Made by a program: the position numbers and the translations under genes
Notes under the pieces: generated by a model
The model's database searches: none
What the model was told of the DNA's origin: nothing
Seen by the model: only the letters and a program-made list of their open reading frames with translations
From: JABDIP01 sp965237625
GTDB taxonomy: Bacteria; Pseudomonadota; Alphaproteobacteria; DSM-16000; Inquilinaceae
NCBI GenBank assembly: GCA_965237625.1
Contig: CBDEGD010000006.1
Location: forward strand, 62,001-126,000
Direction of reading: 5' to 3'
Length of the DNA: 64,000 bases
Part shown: piece after piece, positions 44,681 to 53,069 of the stretch
Layout of the letters: each line of letters opens with the position of its first letter
Position numbering within the stretch: the first letter of the stretch is position 1

Positions 44681-45655
44681 ATGAAACGCCGCAGCCGCGA
44701 GGTCTCGATCTTCAGCATGTCGGCGCTCGATGTGCTGGCCATGGCGACCGGCACCTTCGTGCTGCTGATGGTGATCCTGATGCCGTATTACCGGATGACC
44801 GTGGACGCCAACGCGGCAATGAACGACATGCTGGCCTCGACCGAGGCCCAGACGGCGGAAGCCGAGGCGCTGGCGGCCGCGGCGGCGGCGGCCCGGGCGG
44901 CCAGGGAAGAAAAGATCGCCGAGGCCGAGGAGATCCTGCGCGCGGCGGCGGAGCTGCGCGCCGCGGCGGTCAGCCTGCGCCAGGAAGCCGACGCCGCCGA
45001 TGGGCGTTCCGGCAGCGACGAGCGGCGCATCGCGGAGCTGCGCGCCCGGATCGAACAGCGGATCATCAACGAGCTCGATCTGGTTTTCGTGATCGATACC
45101 ACCGCCAGTATGAACGAAGTGCTGCGCGAACTGGCCGGATCGATGGCCGGCATCGTGCGTATTCTGGAACGGCTGGTGCCGTCGCTCCGGGTCGGCGTGG
45201 TGACCTATCGGGACCGCGAATTACCGGGCCGGGTCGTGCAATCGTTTCCGCTGACCCCGACCGACACGTCACTGGACCAGATCCAGCGTTTCGTCGGTGG
45301 GCTGCGTGTTTCAAGGGTCGGTGGCAGCACGGTGCATGAGGATCTGGACCAGGGACTGGCTGAGGCGCTCGACATGCGTTTCCGGCCGGACGCCAAGCAG
45401 ACCATCATCGTGATCGGCGACGCCGCGGCGCACCGGCCCGAGCAAGGATATACCCTGCGGATCGCCAACCGCTTCACCGATAGTGGCGTCAGGCGTTCAA
45501 TCTCGACCCTGTTCGTGCCGACCCGGTCCTACAGGCTGGGCGGGCGGGGCGACCGGGAATTCTTTCAGGATCTGGCTCGGGCCGGCGGCGGCACCTTCAA
45601 CGAACACAGCGGCCAGCTCATCGAAGGCGTGCTGCTGTCGGTACTGGAAGACTGA
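44681..45655 (+). CDS. membrane-anchored vWA protein 2 with an ExbD/MotB-like helix
   Basis: 324-aa paralogue of vWA protein 1. It opens MKRRSREVSIFSMSALDVLA; the helix (about 14-36) carries Asp17 in SALDVLAMATGTFVLLM, then an Ala/Glu-rich coiled coil (about 48-130) and a vWA domain with MIDAS DTTAS (Asp139, Thr141, Ser143), VGVVTYRDRE and IIVIGDAAAH. Shared positions in the membrane segment (S-A-L-D-x2-A-x2-x-G-x-F-V-L) suggest that both proteins fit the same channel. It is separated from FHA protein 2 by 222 bp holding a REP repeat. Confidence 0.85.
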   Translation: MKRRSREVSIFSMSALDVLAMATGTFVLLMVILMPYYRMTVDANAAMNDMLASTEAQTAEAEALAAAAAAARAAREEKIAEAEEILRAAAELRAAAVSLRQEADAADGRSGSDERRIAELRARIEQRIINELDLVFVIDTTASMNEVLRELAGSMAGIVRILERLVPSLRVGVVTYRDRELPGRVVQSFPLTPTDTSLDQIQRFVGGLRVSRVGGSTVHEDLDQGLAEALDMRFRPDAKQTIIVIGDAAAHRPEQGYTLRIANRFTDSGVRRSISTLFVPTRSYRLGGRGDREFFQDLARAGGGTFNEHSGQLIEGVLLSVLED

Positions 45656-45706
45656 GGCGTTCGTAACAATGCGGCCCTGGCCCGCTCTCGGGCTGACGGA
45701 ATTTGC

Positions 45707-46546
45707 CTACGACGCGGCCATCAAGGCGCGATAGAGCGCAGCCGCCTCGGCGGTTGGCAGTTCCATGATCGCCAGATGCAGGTACAGCGCCGTCCAGCAG
45801 ACCCGCAGCTTCGCGTCCTCGTCCCGGACTGCCGCAAGATCGGCATAGGCATCGAAGTCGAGCTGACGATCCCCGGCCAGGGCAAATGCCCGATTGACGA
45901 CCTGGTCCAGCAAAGTCGACGTCGTGATGTCGTCGAGGGAGCGCTTGGGCTTCCCGATGACGCCCTCGGTCAGGATTCGCAAGACGACGTCGTTGGCGGT
46001 CTGCTGGGCTTCGGCTGAGAAAATCGGAGCCTGCGACCCGTCGGTGTTGCCCATCATGTAGGACAGGCAGGTCGACCCGCCCTGATCGGACGCCGTCTGC
46101 ATATTGGCCGCGAAGACATTGACAAATGCGACCACCGCGTCGTCCGAGGCGGTGCCGATCAGGCGCGGCAGCAGGGTGGTGCCGATATCGAACCCGATCG
46201 AGCGGACTTCCCGTTGGACGGCCCCATTGCCCCGGTTGGCGGCGTGTTCAAGCCGATTGCGGATCGCCGGCTCCTGCTCCGGAAAGGCCTCCAGAATGGT
46301 TGGCAGCAACGGATCCCCGGCGATGATGTCGTCGACGTCGGGCGCGGTCAGGCGCATCACCCCGATCTGCAGGCCGACGCCAACGCCGATGGCGACCACC
46401 ACCATCGCCGCCACGATCGGCCATTTCCGTTTCAGCCCCTCCATCGGGTTTTCACGTCCGATCACCCGGATCACGATGAACACCGTGACCACCACGATGA
46501 TGGGCAGGATGAAATCCAGCATGTATGGCTTGATGGCGTCCAGCAT
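45707..46546 (-). CDS. hypothetical two-helix membrane protein
   Basis: 279-aa protein of unknown family. It starts MLDAIKPYMLDFILPIIVVV with one membrane helix, a basic loop (GLKRKWP) and a second helix (IVAAMVVVAIGVGVGLQIGV). The remaining roughly 210 residues form a mainly helical domain with Cys residues in GSTCLSYMMG and LRVCWTALYL. It is convergent with vWA protein 2 (51 bp apart) and divergent from the peptide-transport operon. Whether it belongs to the kinase/FHA/ExbB/vWA system is unknown; its position and topology make it a candidate. Confidence 0.6.
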   Translation of the reverse strand: MLDAIKPYMLDFILPIIVVVTVFIVIRVIGRENPMEGLKRKWPIVAAMVVVAIGVGVGLQIGVMRLTAPDVDDIIAGDPLLPTILEAFPEQEPAIRNRLEHAANRGNGAVQREVRSIGFDIGTTLLPRLIGTASDDAVVAFVNVFAANMQTASDQGGSTCLSYMMGNTDGSQAPIFSAEAQQTANDVVLRILTEGVIGKPKRSLDDITTSTLLDQVVNRAFALAGDRQLDFDAYADLAAVRDEDAKLRVCWTALYLHLAIMELPTAEAAALYRALMAAS

Positions 46547-46784
46547 GATCGCAACGTCCCGTAAGCGGCGAGTGGTCGAAGATGCGCACACCGTATGGGC
46601 GCGACTCCTTCGCAATCATTAAGCGCCGTCGTCGTGGGGCGGTCGTTCGCCGAACGGGCATGGCGCCGAAAAATTAGCGCTGGACGCCGTTCCCCTCCGC
46701 CTGAAATGATGGATACAAGGCCGACCCTGTCCGGCTGCCCGGCTCTGATGGTCGGCGGAGTGCAGGCTAAAGGCCAGCATCGAC

Positions 46785-46792
46785 AAGGAGGT
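46785..46792 (+). promoter_or_regulatory. strong Shine-Dalgarno of the peptide-binding protein gene
   Basis: AAGGAGGT, complementary to the 16S 3' end, stands 4 nt before GTG 46797. It fixes this GTG as the start of the binding-protein gene. Confidence 0.85.
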
Positions 46793-46796
46793 TATT

Positions 46797-48389
46797 GTGA
46801 GTTTCAAATTTGCAACGCGCATCGCGTTGGCGGGGCTGTTCGCCCTGTCCAGCGCCACCGCGGTCGCCGAGACCCCGGACGACACGCTGGTGATGGCGCT
46901 GAAGATCGACGACATCATCACATTGGACCCGGCCGAGGTGTTCGAATTCTCCGGCGCGGAATACGCGGCCCAGGTCTATGACCGGCTGATCGGCTACGAC
47001 GTCGACGACGTCAGCAAGATCTTGCCGGGCGTCGCGGAATCCTGGACGATTTCCGATGACGGCCGCACCTTCACCTTCAAGATCCGTGAGGGCATCACCT
47101 TCCATTCCGGCAACAAGCTGACGGCGGCCGACGCGGCGTTCTCGCTGCAGCGGGTGGTCAAGCTCGACCAATCCCCGGCCTTCATCCTGACCCAGCTCGG
47201 CTGGAACGCCGACAATGCCGATCAGATGATCCGCGCGTTGGACGACACCACGTTGCAGTTCACCACCGATCAGGCCTACGCGCCGACCTTCGTGCTGTAC
47301 CTGCTGACCGCCGGCGTCGGCTCGGTGATCGATATGGAACTGGCGATGGAGCATGAGGTCGATGGCGATCTGGGACATGACTGGCTGAAGACCAATTCCG
47401 CCGGCTCCGGACCGTTCGTCCTCAACACCTGGAAGCCTAACGAATCCCTGGTGCTCGACCGGTTCGACGACTATTGGCAGGGCGAGGCCGGCTTCCGCCG
47501 GGTCTTCGTCCGTCACATTCCGGAAACCGCGACCCAGGCGCTGTTGTTGCAGAACGGCGATATCGACGTCGCCCGCAACCTGACGCCGGAGCAGGTCATC
47601 GGCGTGAGCGACGATGCGAATATCCGCATCGAGCCATCGCCCAAGGGCGCGATCTGGTATCTCGGCCTCAACGTCAGGCGCGAGCCGTTCCAGAGCGAAG
47701 AAGTCCGCAACGCGCTGAAATACCTGATCGACTATGACACCATCCGGGACACCATCCTGGGCGGCACGATGATCGTCCATCAGGCCTTCCTGCCGCGCGG
47801 CTTCCTCGGTGCACTGGAGGAGACGCCGTACAGCTATGACCCGGCCAAAGCCCGCGATCTTCTGGCGGCCGCCGGTTATGCCGATGGCTTCGAGATCACT
47901 ATGGACACGCGGAACAACTTTCCGGTCATGGACATGGCCCAAGCGATCCAGGCGAGCTTCGGCGAGGCCGGGATCCAGTTGGAGATCATTCCGGGCGACG
48001 GCAGCCAGACGCTGACCAAATACCGGGCCCGCAACCACGACATCTATATCGGGCGCTGGGGTCCGGACTATCAGGACCCGCATACCAACGCCGATACCTT
48101 CGCCAACAACCCGGACAATTCCGACGACGCCGCGTCCAAGCCGCTGGCTTGGCGCAATGCGTGGGCGATCCCGGAGCTGTCGGAGCGGACCCAGGCCGCC
48201 CTGCTGGAGAACGATCCGGAAGTCCGGGCGGGGATGTACCAGGATCTGCAGCGCGAGCATCAACAGGTCTCGCCCTTCGTGATCATGTTCCAGGAGACCG
48301 AGGTGATCGCCTCCCGGGCCAATCTCCAGGGCATGATCTGGGGGCCGAGCTTTGACGACAACCGCTATTGGCAGGCGTCGAAGAACTAA
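46797..48389 (+). CDS. peptide ABC transporter substrate-binding protein (SBP_bac_5)
   Basis: 530-aa periplasmic protein of the DppA/OppA class. A Sec signal (IALAGLFALSSATAVA, cut before ETPDD) precedes TLVMALKIDDIITLDPAEVF, the domain-opening strand with the usual 'D-P-A' turn. Family features are FTFKIREGITFHSGNKLTAAD, NSAGSGPFVL and the second-lobe GRWGPDYQDPHTNADTFANN. The start is GTG 46797, set by a perfect Shine-Dalgarno. It heads a five-gene operon with two permeases and two ATPases. Ligand specificity (dipeptide, oligopeptide or other) cannot be told from the sequence. Confidence 0.93.
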   Translation: MSFKFATRIALAGLFALSSATAVAETPDDTLVMALKIDDIITLDPAEVFEFSGAEYAAQVYDRLIGYDVDDVSKILPGVAESWTISDDGRTFTFKIREGITFHSGNKLTAADAAFSLQRVVKLDQSPAFILTQLGWNADNADQMIRALDDTTLQFTTDQAYAPTFVLYLLTAGVGSVIDMELAMEHEVDGDLGHDWLKTNSAGSGPFVLNTWKPNESLVLDRFDDYWQGEAGFRRVFVRHIPETATQALLLQNGDIDVARNLTPEQVIGVSDDANIRIEPSPKGAIWYLGLNVRREPFQSEEVRNALKYLIDYDTIRDTILGGTMIVHQAFLPRGFLGALEETPYSYDPAKARDLLAAAGYADGFEITMDTRNNFPVMDMAQAIQASFGEAGIQLEIIPGDGSQTLTKYRARNHDIYIGRWGPDYQDPHTNADTFANNPDNSDDAASKPLAWRNAWAIPELSERTQAALLENDPEVRAGMYQDLQREHQQVSPFVIMFQETEVIASRANLQGMIWGPSFDDNRYWQASKN

Positions 48390-48407
48390 CCCCTGGGGAC
48401 CTAACCC

Positions 48408-49472
48408 TTGGCCGACATAAGTAAGCCGAACGCGGCAGGGAACTGGTTTGGCCTATCCCTGCCGCGACCGCTTTCGGCTGTCGTTCGGATCATCACCCAG
48501 GTCGGGCTGACCCTACTCGGCCTGCTCTGCGTGACCTTCCTGATCGGGCGGGTGGTGCCGGTGGATCCGGTGCTTGCGGCGGTCGGCGATCGCGCGCCCC
48601 AAGCGGTCTACGAGCGAGTGCGCATCGAACTCGGCCTCGACCTGCCGTTGCATGAGCAATTCGTCCGCTATGTTAGCAAGGTGCTGACCGGCGATTTTGG
48701 CGAGTCGGTGCTGACCGCCCGTCCGGTACTGGAGGACATAGCCCGGGTTTTCCCGGCAACCCTGGAACTGGCCACCGTCGGCGTGCTGATCGGAATCCTG
48801 ATCGGTGTGCCGGCCGGCGTGATCGCGGCGGTCAATCAGGGGCGCTGGCCGGATCATGTGATCCGGGTCGCCGGGCTGGTCGGCTATTCGGTGCCGATCT
48901 TCTGGCTCGGCCTTATCGGGCTGCTGCTGTTCTACGCCCAATGGGGGCTGGTGGCCGGACCCGGCCGGCTCGACATCTTCTATGACGGTCTGGTCGATCC
49001 GGTGACCGGGCTGATCCTGGTCGACAGCCTGATCGCCGGCGAGATCGATATCTTCTGGAACGCGGTCAGCCATCTGCTGCTGCCGGCGGGATTGCTGGGC
49101 TATTTCAGCCTGGCCTATGTCAGCCGCATGACCCGCAGCTTCATGATCGACCAGCTGCGCCAGGAATACATCACCACGGCCCGGGTCAAGGGCGTGGCGG
49201 AGTGGCGGGTGGTCTGGGTGCACGCGCTGGGCAATGTCCAGGTGCCGCTGATCACGGTGATCGCGCTCAGCTACGCCAACCTGCTCGAGGGATCGGTGCT
49301 GACCGAGACGGTTTTCGCCTGGCCCGGACTCGGCCAATACATCACCAACTCCCTGCGCAAGGCCGACATGAATGCGGTGCTGGGCGGGACCGTCGTGATC
49401 GGCAGCTGTTTCATCGCCCTCAACATGCTGTCGGATCTGCTGTACCGGCTCTTGGACCCCAGAGCCAAATGA
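48408..49472 (+). CDS. peptide ABC transporter permease (DppB type)
   Basis: 354-aa inner-membrane protein with six helices. It shows the DppB-type N-terminus (LLCVTFLIGRVVPVDPVLAA; ERVRIELGLDLPLHEQFVRY) and the EAA loop region (TTARVKGVAEWRVVWVHALG). It starts at TTG 48408, with GGGGA about 8 nt upstream. There is a somewhat long periplasmic insertion around VAGPGRLDIFYDGLVDP. It lies 18 bp after the binding-protein gene and 7 bp before the second permease gene. Confidence 0.92.
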   Translation: MADISKPNAAGNWFGLSLPRPLSAVVRIITQVGLTLLGLLCVTFLIGRVVPVDPVLAAVGDRAPQAVYERVRIELGLDLPLHEQFVRYVSKVLTGDFGESVLTARPVLEDIARVFPATLELATVGVLIGILIGVPAGVIAAVNQGRWPDHVIRVAGLVGYSVPIFWLGLIGLLLFYAQWGLVAGPGRLDIFYDGLVDPVTGLILVDSLIAGEIDIFWNAVSHLLLPAGLLGYFSLAYVSRMTRSFMIDQLRQEYITTARVKGVAEWRVVWVHALGNVQVPLITVIALSYANLLEGSVLTETVFAWPGLGQYITNSLRKADMNAVLGGTVVIGSCFIALNMLSDLLYRLLDPRAK

Positions 49473-49479
49473 TCGCCAA

Positions 49480-50409
49480 ATGAGTGAAATCTCCGAACAC
49501 CGAAGCAGCCTCGCCGGGTTGCGCCAATGGCTGATGACCGACACGCCGCAATCGCGGTTCCAGGCGCGTGCCGGGCGGACCTATCTGGGCTGGATCGGAC
49601 TGTTGGGCAATCCGCTGGCCATGGTCGGCGTGGCGATCGTCCTGGCGCTCTTGGTCGCCGCCGCCATCGCGCCGCTACTGACCGAATACTCGCCCTTCGC
49701 CCAGGAATTGCGCGAACGGCTGCGGCCGCCCGACGCCACCCATTGGATGGGCACCGACGAGCTGGGCCGCGACATCTACAGCCGGGTTCTGCATGGCGCC
49801 CGGCTGACCCTGTACATTGTGGCCCTGGTGGCGGTGATCGCCGCACCGGTCGGGCTGCTGATCGGCACCGTGGCCGGCTATGTGGGCGGCTGGGTCGACG
49901 CCGTGCTGATGCGGATCACCGACATCTTCCTCGCCTTTCCCAGGCTGATCCTGGCCCTGGCCTTCGTCGCCGCTTTGGGCCCGGGCATCGAGAACGCCGT
50001 GCTGGCCATCGCCATCACCGCCTGGCCGCCCTATGCCCGGATCGCCCGGGCGGAGACGCTGACCATACGCCATTCCGACTTCATCGCCGCGGTTCGGCTG
50101 CAAGGCGCGTCCCAGGCGCGGATCATCGCCCGCCATATCGTGCCGCTCTGCGTCTCCTCGGTGATCATCCGGGTGACTCTGGACATGGCCGGGATCATCC
50201 TGACCGCCGCCGGGCTCGGCTTTCTCGGGCTTGGCGCCCAGCCACCGCTGCCGGAATGGGGGGCGATGGTGTCCAGCGGCCGGCAGTTCCTGCTCGACCA
50301 ATGGTGGGTCTCGACCATGCCGGGGATCGCCATCCTGGTCGTCTGCCTCGGCTTCAATCTGCTGGGTGACGGGCTGCGTGATGTGCTCGACCCGAAGCAG
50401 GGCGGATGA
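49480..50409 (+). CDS. peptide ABC transporter permease (DppC type)
   Basis: 309-aa inner-membrane protein with six helices. Hallmarks are HWMGTDELGRDIYSRVLHGA, the EAA loop IAAVRLQGASQARIIARHIV and the final AAGLGFLGLGAQPPLPEWGA segment. It pairs with the DppB-type subunit to form the channel. Its TGA overlaps the ATG of the first ATPase gene (ATGA at 50406). Confidence 0.94.
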   Translation: MSEISEHRSSLAGLRQWLMTDTPQSRFQARAGRTYLGWIGLLGNPLAMVGVAIVLALLVAAAIAPLLTEYSPFAQELRERLRPPDATHWMGTDELGRDIYSRVLHGARLTLYIVALVAVIAAPVGLLIGTVAGYVGGWVDAVLMRITDIFLAFPRLILALAFVAALGPGIENAVLAIAITAWPPYARIARAETLTIRHSDFIAAVRLQGASQARIIARHIVPLCVSSVIIRVTLDMAGIILTAAGLGFLGLGAQPPLPEWGAMVSSGRQFLLDQWWVSTMPGIAILVVCLGFNLLGDGLRDVLDPKQGG

Positions 50410-51257
50410 GCGCGCCCCTGCTTACCGTCGACGATCTGCACGTCGATTTCGACACGCGCCGCGGCGTTGTCCAGGCGGTGCGCGGCATCTCGTTTTCGCT
50501 GGGCCGCGAGAAGCTCGGCATCGTCGGCGAGTCCGGCTCCGGAAAGTCGATGACCGGCCGGGCCGTTCTGGGCCTGGTGCCGCCTCCGGGCCGTGTCACC
50601 GCCCGGTCGATCGATTTCGACGGCACCGAGCTGACCACCCTGTCGGCGAAGGGCATGCGGGCCATACGAGGCCAGCGCATCTCCATGGTCATGCAGGATC
50701 CGAAATTCTCGCTCAACCCGGTGATGCGGATCGGCGACCAGATCACCGAGGCCTACCGGGTGCATACCGACGCCTCGGCGGCGGAGTGCCGGAAGCGGGC
50801 GTTGGAGATGCTGGACGCGGTGCAGATCCGCGATCCGGAACGGGTCTACCGGCTGTATCCCCACGAGGTCTCCGGCGGTATGGGCCAGCGCATCATGATC
50901 GCCATGATGCTGATTCCCGATCCCGATCTCCTGATCGCCGATGAGCCGACCTCGGCGCTGGATGTGACGGTCCAGATGCAGGTCCTGGCCATCGTCGACG
51001 ATCTGGTCACAAGGCGCGGCATGGGGCTGCTGTTCATCAGCCATGATCTCAACCTGGTGGCCAGCTTCTGCGACCGGGTGCTGATCATGTATGCCGGCCA
51101 GATCGTCGAGGATTGCAAGGCCAACGAGTTGCACCAGGCGACACATCCCTATACCCGCGGCCTGCTGGAAAGCCTGCCCAGGGTCGATGACGACCGGCCG
51201 GAACTGCCGACCCTGACCCGTGATCCGGCCTGGCTCGAAACGGTGACCGCACGATGA
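50406..51257 (+). CDS. peptide ABC transporter ATPase (DppD type)
   Basis: 283-aa cytosolic ATPase: Walker A GESGSGKS, Q-loop MVMQDPKFSLNPVM, signature SGGMGQR, Walker B LLIADEPTSALD and switch His in FISHDLNLV. The C-terminal THPYTRGLL part typical of DppD/OppD is present but short. It overlaps both neighbours by four bases (ATGA), indicating coupled translation with the permease and the second ATPase. Confidence 0.94.
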   Translation: MSAPLLTVDDLHVDFDTRRGVVQAVRGISFSLGREKLGIVGESGSGKSMTGRAVLGLVPPPGRVTARSIDFDGTELTTLSAKGMRAIRGQRISMVMQDPKFSLNPVMRIGDQITEAYRVHTDASAAECRKRALEMLDAVQIRDPERVYRLYPHEVSGGMGQRIMIAMMLIPDPDLLIADEPTSALDVTVQMQVLAIVDDLVTRRGMGLLFISHDLNLVASFCDRVLIMYAGQIVEDCKANELHQATHPYTRGLLESLPRVDDDRPELPTLTRDPAWLETVTAR

Positions 51258-52027
51258 TCCGGGTGCGCGACCTGCGAGTGGTTTTCGGCGAGCGCGAGCA
51301 GGTGATCCATGCGGTCGGTGGCGTCGATTTCGATGTGGCCGAGGGTGAAAGCTTCGGTCTGGTCGGCGAGTCCGGATCGGGCAAATCGACGGTGTTGCGC
51401 GCCCTGGTCGGCTTCAATCCGGATTGGACCGGCGAGATCGTCATTGCCGGCCAGGCCCAGGCCGGCAAACGCGACAAGGCGTTCTTCCGCAACTGCCAGA
51501 TGGTGTTCCAAGACCCTTATGGCTCACTGCACCCGCGCTACACCGTCGACCGTATCCTGTCGGAGCCGATCGAAATCCACCGGCTCGGCGATGCCGACCG
51601 CCGGATCGGCGCGGTATTGCGCGATGTTGGCTTGGGGCCGGAATTCCGCTTCCGTTTCCCCCATCAACTGTCGGGCGGCCAGCGCCAAAGGGTGGCGGTG
51701 GCCCGGGCGCTGATCTTGGAGCCGAAGATTCTGCTGCTGGACGAGCCGACCTCCGCGCTCGACGTGTCGGTGCAGGCGGAGATCCTGAACCTGCTGCGCC
51801 GCCTGCGCCGGGAGCGTGGCCTGACCTATGTGCTGGTCACCCATAATCTGGCCGTGGTCGCCTATATGTGCGAGCGCATCGCGGTGATGAACCATGGCCT
51901 CTTCGTTGAGGAAATGACCGTCGACCGCCTGCGCGCCGGCCAACCCGAGCACGACTACACACGCCAGCTTCTCTCCGCCAGCCAGGGCTATGACCGGCAG
52001 GCGGTGGAGAGCTACCGGACCTTCTGA
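51254..52027 (+). CDS. peptide ABC transporter ATPase (DppF type)
   Basis: 257-aa cytosolic ATPase with Walker A GESGSGKS, Q-loop MVFQDPYGSLHPRYTVD, signature LSGGQRQR, Walker B LLLDEPTSALD and YVLVTHNLAVVAYM. The region MVFQDPYGSLHPR is typical of DppF/OppF. It lacks the roughly 60-residue C-terminal extension of E. coli DppF but retains HDYTRQLL. Last gene of the operon; no hairpin terminator follows. Confidence 0.93.
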   Translation: MIRVRDLRVVFGEREQVIHAVGGVDFDVAEGESFGLVGESGSGKSTVLRALVGFNPDWTGEIVIAGQAQAGKRDKAFFRNCQMVFQDPYGSLHPRYTVDRILSEPIEIHRLGDADRRIGAVLRDVGLGPEFRFRFPHQLSGGQRQRVAVARALILEPKILLLDEPTSALDVSVQAEILNLLRRLRRERGLTYVLVTHNLAVVAYMCERIAVMNHGLFVEEMTVDRLRAGQPEHDYTRQLLSASQGYDRQAVESYRTF

Positions 52028-52157
52028 GAGGGTCCGGCCCAGCCCGGAGCGGCGGCGGCAGGCAGCCCGGCAGCCACATACTGAACGATTGTTAACCTCT
52101 GGTTCCTATCCTGTAGCCGGCCGATCTCTCTTAGCGGTCGTGATTGCGGTCATAGGC

Positions 52158-52826
52158 ATGCGGATACTTCACGTAGAAAACGACCAGACGGCTGCCGCGC
52201 TCGTGCAGAAGATGCTCGAGGGCGTCGTCCAGGAATGCGCCTGGACCGAGCTCGGCGAAGCCGCTTTGAATATGGCGCAGGGTGGAGATTACGACCTGAT
52301 CCTGCTCGACGTGATGCTGCCGGACATCGATGGCTATGAAGTCTTGAGCCGGCTGCGTGCGGCGAAGGTCGACACCCCGTGCCTCATTCTTTCCGGGCTG
52401 GTCGATCGCGATAGCGAATTCAGCACGCTGGCCTTCGGCATCAGCGATTATCTCGTCAAGCCATTCTCACGAACCGAGCTGATCAATCGCATTCAGTCCA
52501 TAGTCGCCCGCGGCCAGGGGCTTGGCCACCACAGTACGCAGAGTATACCGGCCTATCATTCCGCAACGCGCACCAACGGCAAAGAGTCCCGGAAGTACCG
52601 TCGCTTCACGACCATCAAATCTGCGAAGATCGACTATGGCGCCGGGGTCCGTTGCCGTGTCCTGAACATGTCGCATTTCGGCGCCGGTCTGCGCCTGATG
52701 GGCGAGGCCGAGAAACTTCCCCGCAGCTTCATGCTCGTTTTCGACAGCGGCGAAACCCTGCTCTGCCGGATGTCCTGGCGCGATGGCGAGCGGATGGGCG
52801 TCAAGTTCATCGACAGCCAGCACTGA
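52158..52826 (+). CDS. CtrA-like receiver fused to a PilZ (c-di-GMP-binding) domain
   Basis: 222-aa cytosolic protein. Residues 1-118 form a response-regulator receiver very like that of CtrA: MRILHVENDQTAAALVQKML, the phospho-acceptor Asp51 in LILLDVMLPDIDGYEVL, LRAAKVDTPCLILSG and Lys101 in YLVKPF. The Trans_Reg_C DNA-binding domain of CtrA is absent. Instead a PilZ domain (about 143-220) carries both c-di-GMP motifs, RKYRR (Arg145/Arg149) and NMSHFG (Asn170, Ser172, Gly175). ATG 52158 is chosen because the receiver begins there. It may convert phosphorelay input into a c-di-GMP-gated protein contact. No partner kinase is adjacent. Confidence 0.85.
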   Translation: MRILHVENDQTAAALVQKMLEGVVQECAWTELGEAALNMAQGGDYDLILLDVMLPDIDGYEVLSRLRAAKVDTPCLILSGLVDRDSEFSTLAFGISDYLVKPFSRTELINRIQSIVARGQGLGHHSTQSIPAYHSATRTNGKESRKYRRFTTIKSAKIDYGAGVRCRVLNMSHFGAGLRLMGEAEKLPRSFMLVFDSGETLLCRMSWRDGERMGVKFIDSQH

Positions 52827-53069
52827 CGTGCCGTGGGTCTAAAAACATTCTGATGCGCCTCATCGGCGACACCAACTATTCGATTGACTGGAAAACCGGT
52901 TCTTCGATCTTCTGAAGACGCCGGAATTCGAGATTGGCGGATTGATGTCGGCTTATGTGAGGGCGCATCCAGGCGAATTCTTTCGCGAGTGATCGCCGAT
53001 ATGGCGGCCAGCGGCATGCCGATCGCAATGCCACGCATGACTGCCTTCGGGATCGCGTTGAGGCGCCGC

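Noticed and set aside
52827..53069. Short frame reading MRLIGDTNYSIDW near 52852
   Set aside because: About 20 codons, no ribosome site or recognised family; the 243-bp gap between two genes shows nothing else.
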